64,000 nucleotides of DNA from Bradyrhizobium cosmicum. GTDB taxonomy: Bacteria; Pseudomonadota; Alphaproteobacteria; Rhizobiales; Xanthobacteraceae. The notes below the pieces were generated by a model. That model ran no database searches. It saw only the letters and a list, made by a program, of their open reading frames with translations, and had not been told where the DNA came from. Both the position numbers and the translations under genes were made by a program. Location: positions 5,456,001-5,520,000 of the forward strand of contig NZ_CP041656.2 of NCBI RefSeq assembly GCF_007290395.2, written 5' to 3'. Of the stretch, positions 1 through 9,075 are shown in pieces (the stretch's first letter is position 1; each line of letters begins with the position of its first letter).

Positions 1-1657
1 AGCTCCAGTTCAGCACGATGTGCTTTCCTTCCGCTTTCGGGCCGTTGAGGCGGATGCCGAGCACGTCCCAGAGCTGTGAGGTGCGCAGTGCCGCCAGCGT
101 CTCGCGCGGCATCGGCGGACGCGCCGGCGTCTTCGGCATGCCCTGACGCAGCTCCTGCGCACCGAACAGATACGCATTGCGCCAGGTCGCGCTCTCGGCG
201 GCATAGCCGAGCTGCTCCAGCGTGTCGGCGAGCAACGCACGCGCTGCCGCATTGTCCGGCTCGGCGAACACAAGATGACTGAGTGCCTGCGCCATGAAAC
301 GGAATTCCCCCTTGTCGAAGTCGGCACGCGCCCGCGCGAGAATGGCGTCGGCGCCGCCCATGTATTCGACATACTTCTTGCCGGATTCGACCGGCGGCAG
401 CGGATCGAGATTGACCGGATTGGCGTCGTACCAGCCAAGATATTTCTGGTAGATCGCCTTCACGTTATGGCGGATGTGGCCGTAATAGCCGCGGCCATGC
501 CAGGCGCCCTCCAGGCTCTTCGGCAGTTGGATCGTCTCGGCGATCTCGGCGGCGGTGAGGCCGTGATTCATCAGGCGGATGGTCTGGTCATGCGCGAACT
601 TGTAAAGGTCGCGCTGCTGCCGGATCATGGTGCCGATGCGCTCGCGTCCCCACACCGGCCAGTGATGCTGGCCGCACATCGCCTCCGCCTTGCCGTCCCA
701 GAGCTTGAGGGCCTCGCCCAGGTACTTCGACCAAGCCAGCGCATTGCGCACGTCGGCGCCGCGGAACGGCAGCAGATTGTGGAAATTGTGGGTGCAATTC
801 TCAGCGAGGTTCAGCAGCTTGTAGCGCGGGATGAAGAAATGCATCTCCGCCGGTGCTTCGCTGTTCGGCGCCATCTGGAATTCGAATTCGACGCCGTCGA
901 TCACGCGCTGGTCGCCGGTCGCCATGATCAGGTCGGTCGGTCGCAGCAGCGCGACCGAGCCCGCCGCCATCGACTTGCCGAGGCCGCAATCGACCTGCCC
1001 TCGCGCTCCCTTTGCCAGGAACGGGCCGAATTGGTACTGCGCCCGGCGCAGCATCGCCGGTCCCGCGATGATGTTCTCGGACACCGCGTGCTCCATGAAC
1101 AGGTTCGGCGCGATGATCGGGACGCGCCCGGTGGCGAGCGCATCCTCCTCCAGCACGCCGCGCGCACCGCCCCAATGGTCGGTGTGGGTATGGGTGAAGA
1201 TCACGGCCGCGACCGGCCGCAGGCCCCGGTGCTTGAAATAGAGATCGAGCGCGGCACGCGCCCCCTCGATCGAGGTCAGGGTGTCCACGACGATGACGCC
1301 GCTGTCGCCCTCGATCAGCGTCATGTTGGCGATGTCGAGCCCGCGCACCTGGTAGACGCCGGGCACGACCTCGAACAGCCCGTGCTGCATGTTGAGCCGC
1401 GACTGCCGCCACAGGCTCGGATTGACCGTCGGCGGCGCCTGTTCATCGGACAGGAAGCTGTAGGGCTTCAGGCTCCAGACCGTTCGCCCCTGCGGGTTGG
1501 TGATCTCCGCGTTCTCGATCGTGCCGAGGAAGCCGCGCGCGGCATCATCGAAATCCCGCGTGTCGGAAAACGGCAGCGCATTCAGCATCGCCGCCTGCTG
1601 CGCGATGACGGACGGCGTTGCGCCCTTCGGCGTGTCGGCTGCTTCTATGCTGCTCAT
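1..1657 (-). CDS. Alkyl/aryl-sulfatase, metallo-beta-lactamase fold (partial, runs off left edge)
   Basis: This is probably a zinc-dependent alkyl sulfatase of the SdsA1/BDS1 type, which releases sulfate from long-chain alkyl sulfates. About 552 residues are present before the gene leaves the window; the family is usually 620-660 long, so roughly the last 80-100 residues are missing. The binuclear-metal motif THTHTDH lies at residues 155-161 and an AENCTH motif follows around 280-285. The last visible part (RLNGPKAEGKHIVLNW) fits the SCP2-like C-terminal domain. I see no clear signal peptide. The ATG at 1657 follows a GGGGAGGG ribosome site. It reads in the same direction as the GGDEF gene 69 bp upstream. 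A long open frame on the opposite strand (275-1696) is a shadow. Confidence 0.88.
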   Translation of the reverse strand, partial: MSSIEAADTPKGATPSVIAQQAAMLNALPFSDTRDFDDAARGFLGTIENAEITNPQGRTVWSLKPYSFLSDEQAPPTVNPSLWRQSRLNMQHGLFEVVPGVYQVRGLDIANMTLIEGDSGVIVVDTLTSIEGARAALDLYFKHRGLRPVAAVIFTHTHTDHWGGARGVLEEDALATGRVPIIAPNLFMEHAVSENIIAGPAMLRRAQYQFGPFLAKGARGQVDCGLGKSMAAGSVALLRPTDLIMATGDQRVIDGVEFEFQMAPNSEAPAEMHFFIPRYKLLNLAENCTHNFHNLLPFRGADVRNALAWSKYLGEALKLWDGKAEAMCGQHHWPVWGRERIGTMIRQQRDLYKFAHDQTIRLMNHGLTAAEIAETIQLPKSLEGAWHGRGYYGHIRHNVKAIYQKYLGWYDANPVNLDPLPPVESGKKYVEYMGGADAILARARADFDKGEFRFMAQALSHLVFAEPDNAAARALLADTLEQLGYAAESATWRNAYLFGAQELRQGMPKTPARPPMPRETLAALRTSQLWDVLGIRLNGPKAEGKHIVLNWS

Positions 1658-1726
1658 AAGCCCTCCCCGGCTGGTCTTGATTGGGGAGGCATCTAACCGC
1701 ATCTCGATTGCGGTTCCAACAGGTCC

Positions 1727-2896
1727 TTACGCGGCCAGCCCTTCGGCAACCGGCTTGTCCGATGCCACGGCATCGTCCGCCATCCGCAGCTCGCGCGCAA
1801 ACCCGTAGCCGCCGCCGTCCTGCTTGGCGCGGTACATCGCCCGGTCGGAGCGCGACAACAGCGCTTCCGTGGTGCGCCCGTCCGCCGGCGCCACGGCAAC
1901 GCCGACGCTGACGCCGAGCGCGATCACCTGTCCGTCGACATCATAGGGCGCGCTGATCAACTGCACGATGCGCCGCGCCATCGCCTCGGCGTCGACCGCC
2001 GCGCGCTGCACCAGGATGAACTCGTCGCCGCCCATCCGGACCACGAGATCATCATGAGCCGCGAGCACCTTGAGCCGCCCGGCGACCTGCTTCAGCAACG
2101 CATCGCCGACGGGATGGCCGAACCTGTCGTTGGCTTCCTTGAAACGGTCGAGATCAAGCGTGTGGACGGCGATCATACCGGGAGCCCCGTCCGCCAGCAT
2201 CCGGGGCAGATCCTCCGCCAGCACCGAACGATTGAAGACGCCGGTCATCGCGTCCGAGCGCGCCAGCTGCTCGAACTGCCGCTTGAGCGTAATCTGGCTG
2301 ATCGAGGCGTTGAAGCTCAGCCGCACCATCTCGAAGCTCGCGGCCACATACATCAGGATGAGGAGGCCGAGCCCGACATGGCGGAGATCGGGCTGCATGA
2401 AGGTCACGATCGCGGCTGGTGCGGCGATCGCGACGAGATCGAGCAGCGCCGCGACGGGCCGCAGCGCCAGCCGCGCCACCACACCGGCACCGAACCCGAA
2501 GCCGATGCCGATCGCCATCACGCAGCAGAGCGCATCGCCGAGCACAATGCTGCGCGCGGCAAACACGCCAAGCACCAGCGCCGTCACGATGGTGCCCGCA
2601 ATATAGCGCCGCTCCCAGCGCGCGGCCTCGGCCCGGCCGAGCTGCGGCGGACGCGCGAGGCGACGGCGGAATGCGACAATTTCGAACAGGCGGATAATGG
2701 CCACGACGATTCCGGCAACCGTCAGCGCCGCCATCGCGGTGTCGCCGGTCTCATAGGTCGTGATGGCGCCGACCATCGCCTGGCAGGCGGCGGCGAGAAT
2801 GGTGGGCATCGTCGTGCCGTGCAGGCCCGTGATGACTTCCAAATAGACGGCGTCGGATATCGACGCCGGTCCGGTTTCCATTCTGTTGAACAACAT
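1727..2896 (-). CDS. Membrane GGDEF protein (probable diguanylate cyclase)
   Basis: A 389-residue protein with several hydrophobic segments over about residues 30-200 and a C-terminal GGDEF domain from about 212 to 385. The signature GGDEF is intact at 289-293, so it probably makes cyclic di-GMP at the membrane. The Arg of the usual inhibitory RxxD site ahead of the signature is absent (Ala at about 280), so product feedback at that site is unlikely. No EAL domain follows. I chose the ATG at 2896 because GAGG lies 5 bases upstream; a GTG at 2950 in the same frame would add 18 residues but has no visible ribosome site. It lies downstream of the TRAP transporter on the same strand. Confidence 0.85.
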   Translation of the reverse strand: MLFNRMETGPASISDAVYLEVITGLHGTTMPTILAAACQAMVGAITTYETGDTAMAALTVAGIVVAIIRLFEIVAFRRRLARPPQLGRAEAARWERRYIAGTIVTALVLGVFAARSIVLGDALCCVMAIGIGFGFGAGVVARLALRPVAALLDLVAIAAPAAIVTFMQPDLRHVGLGLLILMYVAASFEMVRLSFNASISQITLKRQFEQLARSDAMTGVFNRSVLAEDLPRMLADGAPGMIAVHTLDLDRFKEANDRFGHPVGDALLKQVAGRLKVLAAHDDLVVRMGGDEFILVQRAAVDAEAMARRIVQLISAPYDVDGQVIALGVSVGVAVAPADGRTTEALLSRSDRAMYRAKQDGGGYGFARELRMADDAVASDKPVAEGLAA

Positions 2897-3016
2897 GCCA
2901 GCCTCATCCGCTGGCACGGTCGTACCGCACATCCGTAAAAATGCGTGCACCGCAAAGCGATGGCATTTGAGCGTGCGGATTTACCGCGCGTTAGCCATGC
3001 GCCGCCGTTCGGTCGG

Positions 3017-5050
3017 TTACATGCCGAGCAACCTTGGCAGCCATAGCGACAGGCCCGGCCAGTATGTCACGACCACCAGGAATCCCAGCATCGTCAGCAG
3101 CCACGGCCACACCGCGACCGTGAGTTCCGTGATGCCCATCTTGGCGATGCCCGATGCGACATAGAGGTTGAGCCCGACAGGCGGATGGCACAGCCCGACC
3201 TCCATGTTGACCGTCATCAGGATGCCGAAATGGATGGGATCGATGCCGAGCTTCATCGCGACCGGGAACAGGATCGGCGCCATGATCAGGATGATGGAGG
3301 ACGGCTCCATCACGTTGCCGGCCAGCAGCAGCAGCAGGTTGACAACGAGCAGGAAGCCGATCCAGCCGAGTCCCTGGTCGATCATCCATTGCGCCAGCTG
3401 TTGCGGCACGTTCTCGTAGGTCATCAGGAACGAGAACAGCACCGCGTTGGTGATGATGTAGAGCAGCATCGCCGAAAGATTGGCCGATGATAGCAGCACG
3501 CGCGGCACGTCGCGCAGCTTCAGATCCTTGTAGATGAACACGGCGACGATGAAGGCGTAGACCGCGCTGACCGCTGCAGCCTCGGTCGGCGTGAACAGGC
3601 CGCTGTAGATGCCGCCGATCACGATCACGATCAGCAGGATGCCCCAGATCGACTTGCGGAACGCATCGACGCGCTCCATGAACGTCGCCTTCGGCATCCG
3701 CGGGTAGTCGTTTTGCCAGGCGCGGTAGAAAGTCGTCGCTCCCAGCAGGAACGCGAGCACGAGTCCCGGCACGATGCCGGCGATGAAGAGCTTTCCCACG
3801 GACGTGTTGGTGGAGACCGCATAGAGGACCATCGGGATCGACGGCGGAATCAGAATCCCGAGCGAGCCCGACGTCGTGATGACGCCGGCGCCGAACCGCT
3901 TGGGGAATCCCTGCGCGACCATCGCGGGCAGGATCACCGAGCCGATCGCCACCACTGTCGCCGGCGAGGAGCCGGAAATCGCGGCGAATAGCGCGCACGC
4001 CACCACGCCCGACAGAGCTAGGCCGCCATACCAGTGTCCGACGAGCGCGGTCGCGAACGCGATCATCCGTCGCGCCACGCCGCCATGCGTCAGGAAGTTG
4101 CCGGCGAGGATGAAGAACGGGATCGCCATGATCTCGAAGCTCTCGATGCCGGTGAAGAGCTTCAGCGCGACCGACTCCGTGCGCACGTCGGTCAGCGTGA
4201 ACATGAAGCTGAGCACGGTGAGACCAAGCGCGATCGAGATCGGCATGCCCGTGAGCATCAACGAGAGCAGGAGCCCGAACACGATTGCGACGCGCAGACC
4301 TTGCGGCAGCGTGATGACATGTGCGGCATGCGCGAAGCAGATCGCGACGATCAGCACAGGCAGCAGCATCAGGACCCAGCCGAGCGGGCTTCGCTCGTCG
4401 CGGACGACCTGGCTGCGCGTGACCGGCGCCGGATGCACCGGATCCGGCTCGACACCCTCGACGCCGGCCATGTCGTGGTGCGGCAGCTCGCCGGTACGGT
4501 AGAACGACCAGGCGACCTGCAGGAAGCGGAAGCACATCAGGCCGGAGCCGAGCGGAATCGTGAGATACACCAGCCACATCGGCGCTTCGAGGTCGTTCGA
4601 CTGCTGGCCGGTCTGCCACATCTGGCCGACGAAGGCAGCGCCGAAATAGCACACGATGGATGTAAACAAGGCGCCGCACAGCAGTCCGAAGGTGATGACG
4701 CGCCGGCGCGATCCGCCGGGAAGGACATTGACGAGCACGTCGACGCCCACATGGATGCCGGTGCGCACGCCGTAGGCGGCGCCGAACTTCGCCATCCAGA
4801 TGAACATGTAGATGCAGAGTTCTTGCGCCCACGACAGATCCAGCGCGGCAAGCCAGACGAACGCGGCGCGTGCAGGCACGGCGAGGAAGCCGAGATTCCG
4901 CGCCTCCGCCCATTTGGCGATGTCGATCGACAGTCCCGCCCCATAGCGGTGCAGCACGGCGACGAAGATGAGCGATGTCGCAGCCGCAATCAGCGTCGCA
5001 ATCAGCCATTCCTCGAGGTGGTCGAGAAAACGATTCAGCACGCGCAGCAA
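3017..5050 (-). CDS. TRAP transporter fused permease (DctQ-DctM)
   Basis: A 677-residue inner-membrane protein joining both TRAP permease parts. Residues 1 to about 185 are the small four-helix DctQ-like part and about 210-677 the large DctM part, with the typical sequences SGSSPATVVAIGS and GILIPPS near its middle. Together with the binding protein upstream it would drive sodium- or proton-coupled uptake of an organic acid; the substrate cannot be told from sequence. The start is a TTG at 5050, supported by GGGGGGA five bases upstream; the first downstream ATG would fall inside the DctQ helices. It is separated from the dctP gene by 98 bases holding a stem-loop. Another frame spanning the same region (2991-5078) is a shadow. 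Confidence 0.9.
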   Translation of the reverse strand: MLRVLNRFLDHLEEWLIATLIAAATSLIFVAVLHRYGAGLSIDIAKWAEARNLGFLAVPARAAFVWLAALDLSWAQELCIYMFIWMAKFGAAYGVRTGIHVGVDVLVNVLPGGSRRRVITFGLLCGALFTSIVCYFGAAFVGQMWQTGQQSNDLEAPMWLVYLTIPLGSGLMCFRFLQVAWSFYRTGELPHHDMAGVEGVEPDPVHPAPVTRSQVVRDERSPLGWVLMLLPVLIVAICFAHAAHVITLPQGLRVAIVFGLLLSLMLTGMPISIALGLTVLSFMFTLTDVRTESVALKLFTGIESFEIMAIPFFILAGNFLTHGGVARRMIAFATALVGHWYGGLALSGVVACALFAAISGSSPATVVAIGSVILPAMVAQGFPKRFGAGVITTSGSLGILIPPSIPMVLYAVSTNTSVGKLFIAGIVPGLVLAFLLGATTFYRAWQNDYPRMPKATFMERVDAFRKSIWGILLIVIVIGGIYSGLFTPTEAAAVSAVYAFIVAVFIYKDLKLRDVPRVLLSSANLSAMLLYIITNAVLFSFLMTYENVPQQLAQWMIDQGLGWIGFLLVVNLLLLLAGNVMEPSSIILIMAPILFPVAMKLGIDPIHFGILMTVNMEVGLCHPPVGLNLYVASGIAKMGITELTVAVWPWLLTMLGFLVVVTYWPGLSLWLPRLLGM

Positions 5051-5088
5051 CTTGGTCCCCCCAGCATCGGCTCGTCATTCAAGAGCGA

Positions 5089-5120
5089 AACGGCCGGGAG
5101 TGGGATCACCCCCGACCGTT
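5089..5120 (-). promoter_or_regulatory. Intercistronic stem-loop between TRAP binding-protein and permease genes
   Basis: Ten-base arms at 5089-5098 and 5111-5120 pair with one G-T wobble around a 12-base loop; read on the minus strand the stem is followed by TTT. It sits after the binding-protein stop. Such hairpins often let the binding protein be made in excess over the permease by partial termination or by protecting the upstream mRNA end. The role here is inferred. Confidence 0.5.
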
Positions 5121-5148
5121 CATGGTTGTTCCGGTAAGAACGCGGCCG

Positions 5149-6150
5149 TCAGTTCATCTTGACGTCGAGTTCCTTGGCGACCAGATCGAGCACTTCCTGC
5201 CCGACCCGGCCCTTTGCCCATTTATACGTCGGCTGCATCGCCTCCTGCCATGCCTTGCGATCGGCATCGCTCAGGTAATGCAGCGTGGTCTTGCCCGTCT
5301 TTTTAATCTCCGCCAGCGCGTCCTCGTTTTCCTGGCGTGCGATCGAATTGGTGTAGTCGGTCGCGTCGTTCATCGCCTTCTCGAGCTGCGTGCGGATATC
5401 CGGCGGCAGGCCCGACCAGAATTTCGAGTTGACGATGACGGCATATTGCAGATGCGCGTGATAGGACACGGTGATGTCCTTCTGTACCTCGTAGAACTTC
5501 TGCGTCAGATAATTGGACGCGGTGTTCTCGCAGCCGTCGACCACGCCGGTCTGCAGCGCCTGGTAGACTTCGGAGAACGCCATGATCTGCGGGATTGAGC
5601 CGAGGATGCGGAAATACTGGTCGGCGATCTTCGAGCCGGAGATGCGGAACTTCAGGCCCTGGAAATCGGTCGGCTTCATCAGCGCACGATTGGCCGAGAG
5701 CATGTGGAAGCCGTTGTCCCAATAGGCGAGCCCGGTAATGCCCTTGGTCTCAAGCTTCTGGAACAGCCATTTGCCGAGCGTGCCCTTCATCGCGTTGGAA
5801 TAGGTCGCGTCGTCCTTGAACAGCCAGGGCAGGTCGAGCGCCTCGAACTCCTTGATGCCGAGCGGCGCGAACTTCGCGGTCGAGGGCGCCAGCATCTGCA
5901 CCGAGCCGAGCTGGAGCGCCTCGATCTCCTCCTTGTCCTTGTAGAGCGTCGAATTCGGGTAGATTTCGACCTTGACCTTGCCGTCGGTGTACTTCTCGGC
6001 GAGTTCCTTGAACTTCAGCGCGCCCTTGCCCTTCGGGGTGTCGTTGGCGACGACGTGGCTGAACTTGATGACGATCGGGCTCTGGGCCTGGGTGATAGCA
6101 GGGACGAGAGCGAACGCGGCCGCGGCGACCGCGAGAAGCAGCTTGCGCAT
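5149..6150 (-). CDS. TRAP transporter substrate-binding protein (DctP family)
   Basis: A 333-residue periplasmic binding protein. Residues 1-23 are a Sec signal peptide (MRKLLLAVAAAAFALVPAI, cut after TQA). The mature part opens with IKFSHVVANDTPKGKGA, typical of DctP proteins, and carries the family features NGFHMLSANRALMKP and FRISGS near the middle; the Arg of FRISGS lies in the usual carboxylate-binding position. It should capture a small organic acid and deliver it to the fused permease encoded downstream. The ATG at 6150 follows AGGTC; an earlier in-frame start at 6234 would add 28 residues that do not look like a leader. The ligand cannot be named. Confidence 0.92.
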   Translation of the reverse strand: MRKLLLAVAAAAFALVPAITQAQSPIVIKFSHVVANDTPKGKGALKFKELAEKYTDGKVKVEIYPNSTLYKDKEEIEALQLGSVQMLAPSTAKFAPLGIKEFEALDLPWLFKDDATYSNAMKGTLGKWLFQKLETKGITGLAYWDNGFHMLSANRALMKPTDFQGLKFRISGSKIADQYFRILGSIPQIMAFSEVYQALQTGVVDGCENTASNYLTQKFYEVQKDITVSYHAHLQYAVIVNSKFWSGLPPDIRTQLEKAMNDATDYTNSIARQENEDALAEIKKTGKTTLHYLSDADRKAWQEAMQPTYKWAKGRVGQEVLDLVAKELDVKMN

Positions 6151-6350
6151 GAAAGACCTCCCCAATAACCCCTGAAAACCGGGTCTTTTTTGTTTTGCGT
6201 CGTCAGTAGTGGCAGCAATCCACCACCCGAACAACTAGACCTAAGCCCAATTTGCCGCAGGCAAGCTATCTTGACCGCCGTGACTTACGCAACCCGGCGC
6301 GCTCGCCTCTCCAGGGGAGCGAGCGCCTCTATCGCATTGCGGCAGCGCGA

Positions 6351-7121
6351 TCAGCCCTTGCGCTGGGCGACCATGAACAGGCGCCGGAACGGAAACAGCG
6401 TCTGTCCCGCCTCATTCTTCGGATAGGCCTTTGCAACGCGCATCCCATAGGCGGCCTCGAAGGCGGCCTTTTCCTCGCCCTGCAGGATGTCGAGATAGCG
6501 CGTCAGCCAGGTCCCTTTGGTCCATTCCTTCACGGGGTTCTCGCCTTCGAGCACCTGGAGATATTCGGTCTCCCAGATGTCGACGTTCTGCGAGAGCGGC
6601 GCAAGAAGGTCGTGATAGAAGGCCGGCCCCTCGACCGGCGGCGGGGTGACGAGATGTTCGACCTTGGACCGCCAGGGACCGTTCAGCGCGGTCTCGCCGA
6701 TCAACACATGCGAGGGGGCAAGGAAGTTGCGCGGCATCTGCACCGCGAGCACGCCGCCGGGCGTGACCGTCTCCATCACCGACGGAAACAATGCCGCGTG
6801 ATTGGGCAGCCAGTGCAGTGCGGCATTGGAATAAACGACGTCGTATTGCTGCGCGGGACGCCAATGGCCGAGGTCTTCATGCGACCATTGCACGTCCGGC
6901 GCCGCCTTGCGGCCGGCGGCGACCATCTCGGCCGAGCCCTCGACACCGGTGACGGCCGCATCCGGCCAGCGTTCTTTGATCAGCTTGGTGACGTTGCCGG
7001 CGCCGGCGCCGAGGTCGGCGACCGTGCGCGGGCCGAAATCCGGAATCCGCATCAACAGGTCGACAGCGGGCCGGAGCCGGTGGCCGGAGAACTTCAGATA
7101 TTGCTGCGGATCCCAGACCAT
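6351..7121 (-). CDS. tam: Trans-aconitate 2-methyltransferase
   Basis: A 256-residue cytosolic SAM-dependent methyltransferase. It has the Tam N-terminus (WDPQQYLKFSGHRLRPAVDL), the SAM-binding glycine loop DLGAGAGN near residues 36-43, and the family signature YDVVYSNAALHWLPNH near 95-110. Tam methylates trans-aconitate, which forms spontaneously from cis-aconitate and inhibits aconitase. Length matches the family. It lies 200 bases upstream of the TRAP binding-protein gene on the same strand and is divergent from the SDR gene starting at 7277. A link between aconitate methylation and the transporter is possible but not shown. Confidence 0.9.
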   Translation of the reverse strand: MVWDPQQYLKFSGHRLRPAVDLLMRIPDFGPRTVADLGAGAGNVTKLIKERWPDAAVTGVEGSAEMVAAGRKAAPDVQWSHEDLGHWRPAQQYDVVYSNAALHWLPNHAALFPSVMETVTPGGVLAVQMPRNFLAPSHVLIGETALNGPWRSKVEHLVTPPPVEGPAFYHDLLAPLSQNVDIWETEYLQVLEGENPVKEWTKGTWLTRYLDILQGEEKAAFEAAYGMRVAKAYPKNEAGQTLFPFRRLFMVAQRKG

Positions 7122-7276
7122 CGTTCAGCGCCTTTTCTTTTTCGTGTTTCCTTCGGATGAGCTCTTGGTTACCACTGCTCGTCCCGGTCGGGCAAATCGC
7201 CGCACCTGGGACGGGCAGGAAACGAGCAGCAAACGAACACCAAGATCAAAAAACCAAAACAAGAAAGCGTGTGACC

Positions 7277-8020
7277 ATGGACCTCGGGCTCAAATCGAAG
7301 ACCGCTGTCGTGACAGGCGCGAGCATTGGCATCGGCCGTGCCATCGCCAAGGGCCTGGCTGCCGAAGGCGTGCGCGTCGTCGGCGTGGCGCGGCGGAGTG
7401 ATCTGCTTGCCGAGTTGGCGAAGGAGATTGGAGGCGGCCTGATCACGCCGTTCGAGCAGGACGTGATGGCCAAGGACGCCGCGGAGAACATCGCGGCCTT
7501 CGCGCTGAAACAGCTCGGCCATGTCGACATCCTCGTCAACAATGCCGGCGGCAGCCGCCCGCTGCCGGTCGACGCGCCCGACAGTCAATGGGACGAAGCC
7601 ATTGCGCTCAACTTCACCAGCTACCGCCGCATCGCGCATGCGCTGCTGCCTCAGATGATCGCACGCAAATGGGGCCGCATCGTCAACATCACCGGCAAGT
7701 CCGAGCCGGAAGGCCTCAACGCCGCGTTCGCCGCCAAGGCCGCCGTGCACGCCTGGGCCAAGGGCCTGTCGCGCGAGATCGGCGAGCACGGCATCACCAT
7801 CAACTGCATCCCGCCCGGCCGCATCATGAGCGAGCAGATCCGCCGCAACTATCCGCCAGATTATCGCGAGCGCTTTGCCGAGGAGGAGATCCCGGTCGGC
7901 TATTGGGGCGAGCCGGAGGATCTTGCCGCACTCGCGGTGTTCCTGGCCTCGCCGGTGGCAAGGTACATCACGGGCACGGTGATCCCGGTGGATGGGGGAT
8001 TGAGGCGGTATCAGTTCTAG
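7277..8020 (+). CDS. SDR-family protein lacking the catalytic Tyr and Ser
   Basis: A 247-residue classical short-chain dehydrogenase/reductase fold. The cofactor loop TGASIGIG (13-20) and NNAGG (88-92) are intact, and Asn112 and Lys154 are kept. The usual YxxxK motif reads AAFAAKAAV here: the Tyr position is Ala150, and the usual Ser about 13 residues earlier is also not Ser. It therefore either uses other residues or is not a normal oxidoreductase. I chose ATG 7277; an upstream in-frame start at 7157 would add an unrelated leader. It is divergent from tam. A decayed copy of this gene lies at 13605-13772. Confidence 0.85.
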   Translation: MDLGLKSKTAVVTGASIGIGRAIAKGLAAEGVRVVGVARRSDLLAELAKEIGGGLITPFEQDVMAKDAAENIAAFALKQLGHVDILVNNAGGSRPLPVDAPDSQWDEAIALNFTSYRRIAHALLPQMIARKWGRIVNITGKSEPEGLNAAFAAKAAVHAWAKGLSREIGEHGITINCIPPGRIMSEQIRRNYPPDYRERFAEEEIPVGYWGEPEDLAALAVFLASPVARYITGTVIPVDGGLRRYQF

Positions 8021-8180
8021 GGTGGGTGACAGACTGCATCGCCGATCTCGACGCCGCCAGCGCCGGTTGATCCGGCCAAGGGGTTGATGGTAACTACGCT
8101 GACCGGTACACGCCCGGCTGTCGATCAGCGCAGCGCATTTCAATCTTTGGCGCCGCGCTTCGTCTGAATCTCTTAGCGTG

Positions 8181-8837
8181 ATGGCGACCAATTTGGGGAA
8201 CGGCAAAGAATTGGGTGCTGAACGTCGTTCGCCGATGCGCAAGCGCGGTCGCGAGCGGCTTCATCTTCTGCTCGATGCCACCGCCGACTTGCTCGCCGAA
8301 AGGCTCGACGAGGATATCAGTCTGGCTCAGATCGCCGAGCGGGCAGATGTGCCTCTCGCCTCGGTCTATCACTTCTTTCCGAACCGGGGTGCGGCCTTTG
8401 TCGCCCTGGCGCAGCGCTACCACGCCGAGATCGCGGCGCGCGCCATGGCTCCCGTTCACCCTCCTCCTCCAACCTGGCAGCACTACATCGCCAACAGCCA
8501 GAAGGCCGGCGCCGCGCATCTGAACCGCAATCCCGCCGCGCTGCGCCTGTTCATGGGCGCGGGCGTCAGCGTCGAGGTCAGAAACACCGATCTGAGCGGC
8601 AACGCCGCACTCGCCAAGCAGCGCACCGCCTATCTGCGTGCGACGTTCGATATGCCGAAGGTGCCGGATCTGGAGAAATGGGTCGCGGTGTCGATCGCGC
8701 TGGTGGATGGAGTCTGGGCGCTGTCCTACAGCCTGCATCGATCCATCACGCCGGAATATCTCGAGGAATCGACCAGATGCTCGATCGCCTATTTGCGATG
8801 CTACCTGCCGGAAGTCGTCGAACGACGCGAGCCCTAA
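8181..8837 (+). CDS. TetR-family transcriptional regulator
   Basis: A 218-residue one-component regulator. The N-terminal helix-turn-helix covers about residues 25-70, with the recognition region LAQIAERADVPLASVYHFFPNRGA typical of TetR proteins. The C-terminal ligand-binding half is not similar to a named subgroup that I recognise. An in-frame GTG lies directly before the chosen ATG, and neither has a strong ribosome site. It precedes the binding-protein/amidase/aminotransferase genes in the same direction with a 238-base gap, so control of that block is a reasonable guess, but no operator is evident. Confidence 0.85.
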   Translation: MATNLGNGKELGAERRSPMRKRGRERLHLLLDATADLLAERLDEDISLAQIAERADVPLASVYHFFPNRGAAFVALAQRYHAEIAARAMAPVHPPPPTWQHYIANSQKAGAAHLNRNPAALRLFMGAGVSVEVRNTDLSGNAALAKQRTAYLRATFDMPKVPDLEKWVAVSIALVDGVWALSYSLHRSITPEYLEESTRCSIAYLRCYLPEVVERREP

Positions 8838-9075
8838 GCCGATCCATACTCATATAAAATTCCACTATCTCCCGAAAGTCTCAGGGCGCCCCTGCTTGCA
8901 GCATGGGCGGCCCCGTGATGATTTTGTGCTCATATTTCGCTATGATCGTGAAAATGCAGGAATCTTTCCTTGGAAGACGCGCCCAAAGACTCCGCTTTAT
9001 AATCGAAATTAATATCAATATCATTCGGCGCATGGCGAGGTCCGCGCCTGATCTCCATTCCCTGAAAGGAGTGCC

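Noticed and set aside
275..1696. Long plus-strand open frame of 473 codons
   Set aside because: It lies opposite the alkyl-sulfatase gene, whose motifs are clear. Long antisense frames are common in this GC-rich codon use.
8998..9003. TATAAT as a -10 promoter element before the binding-protein gene
   Set aside because: No -35 element is found at 16-18 bases upstream, so the match alone is not enough.
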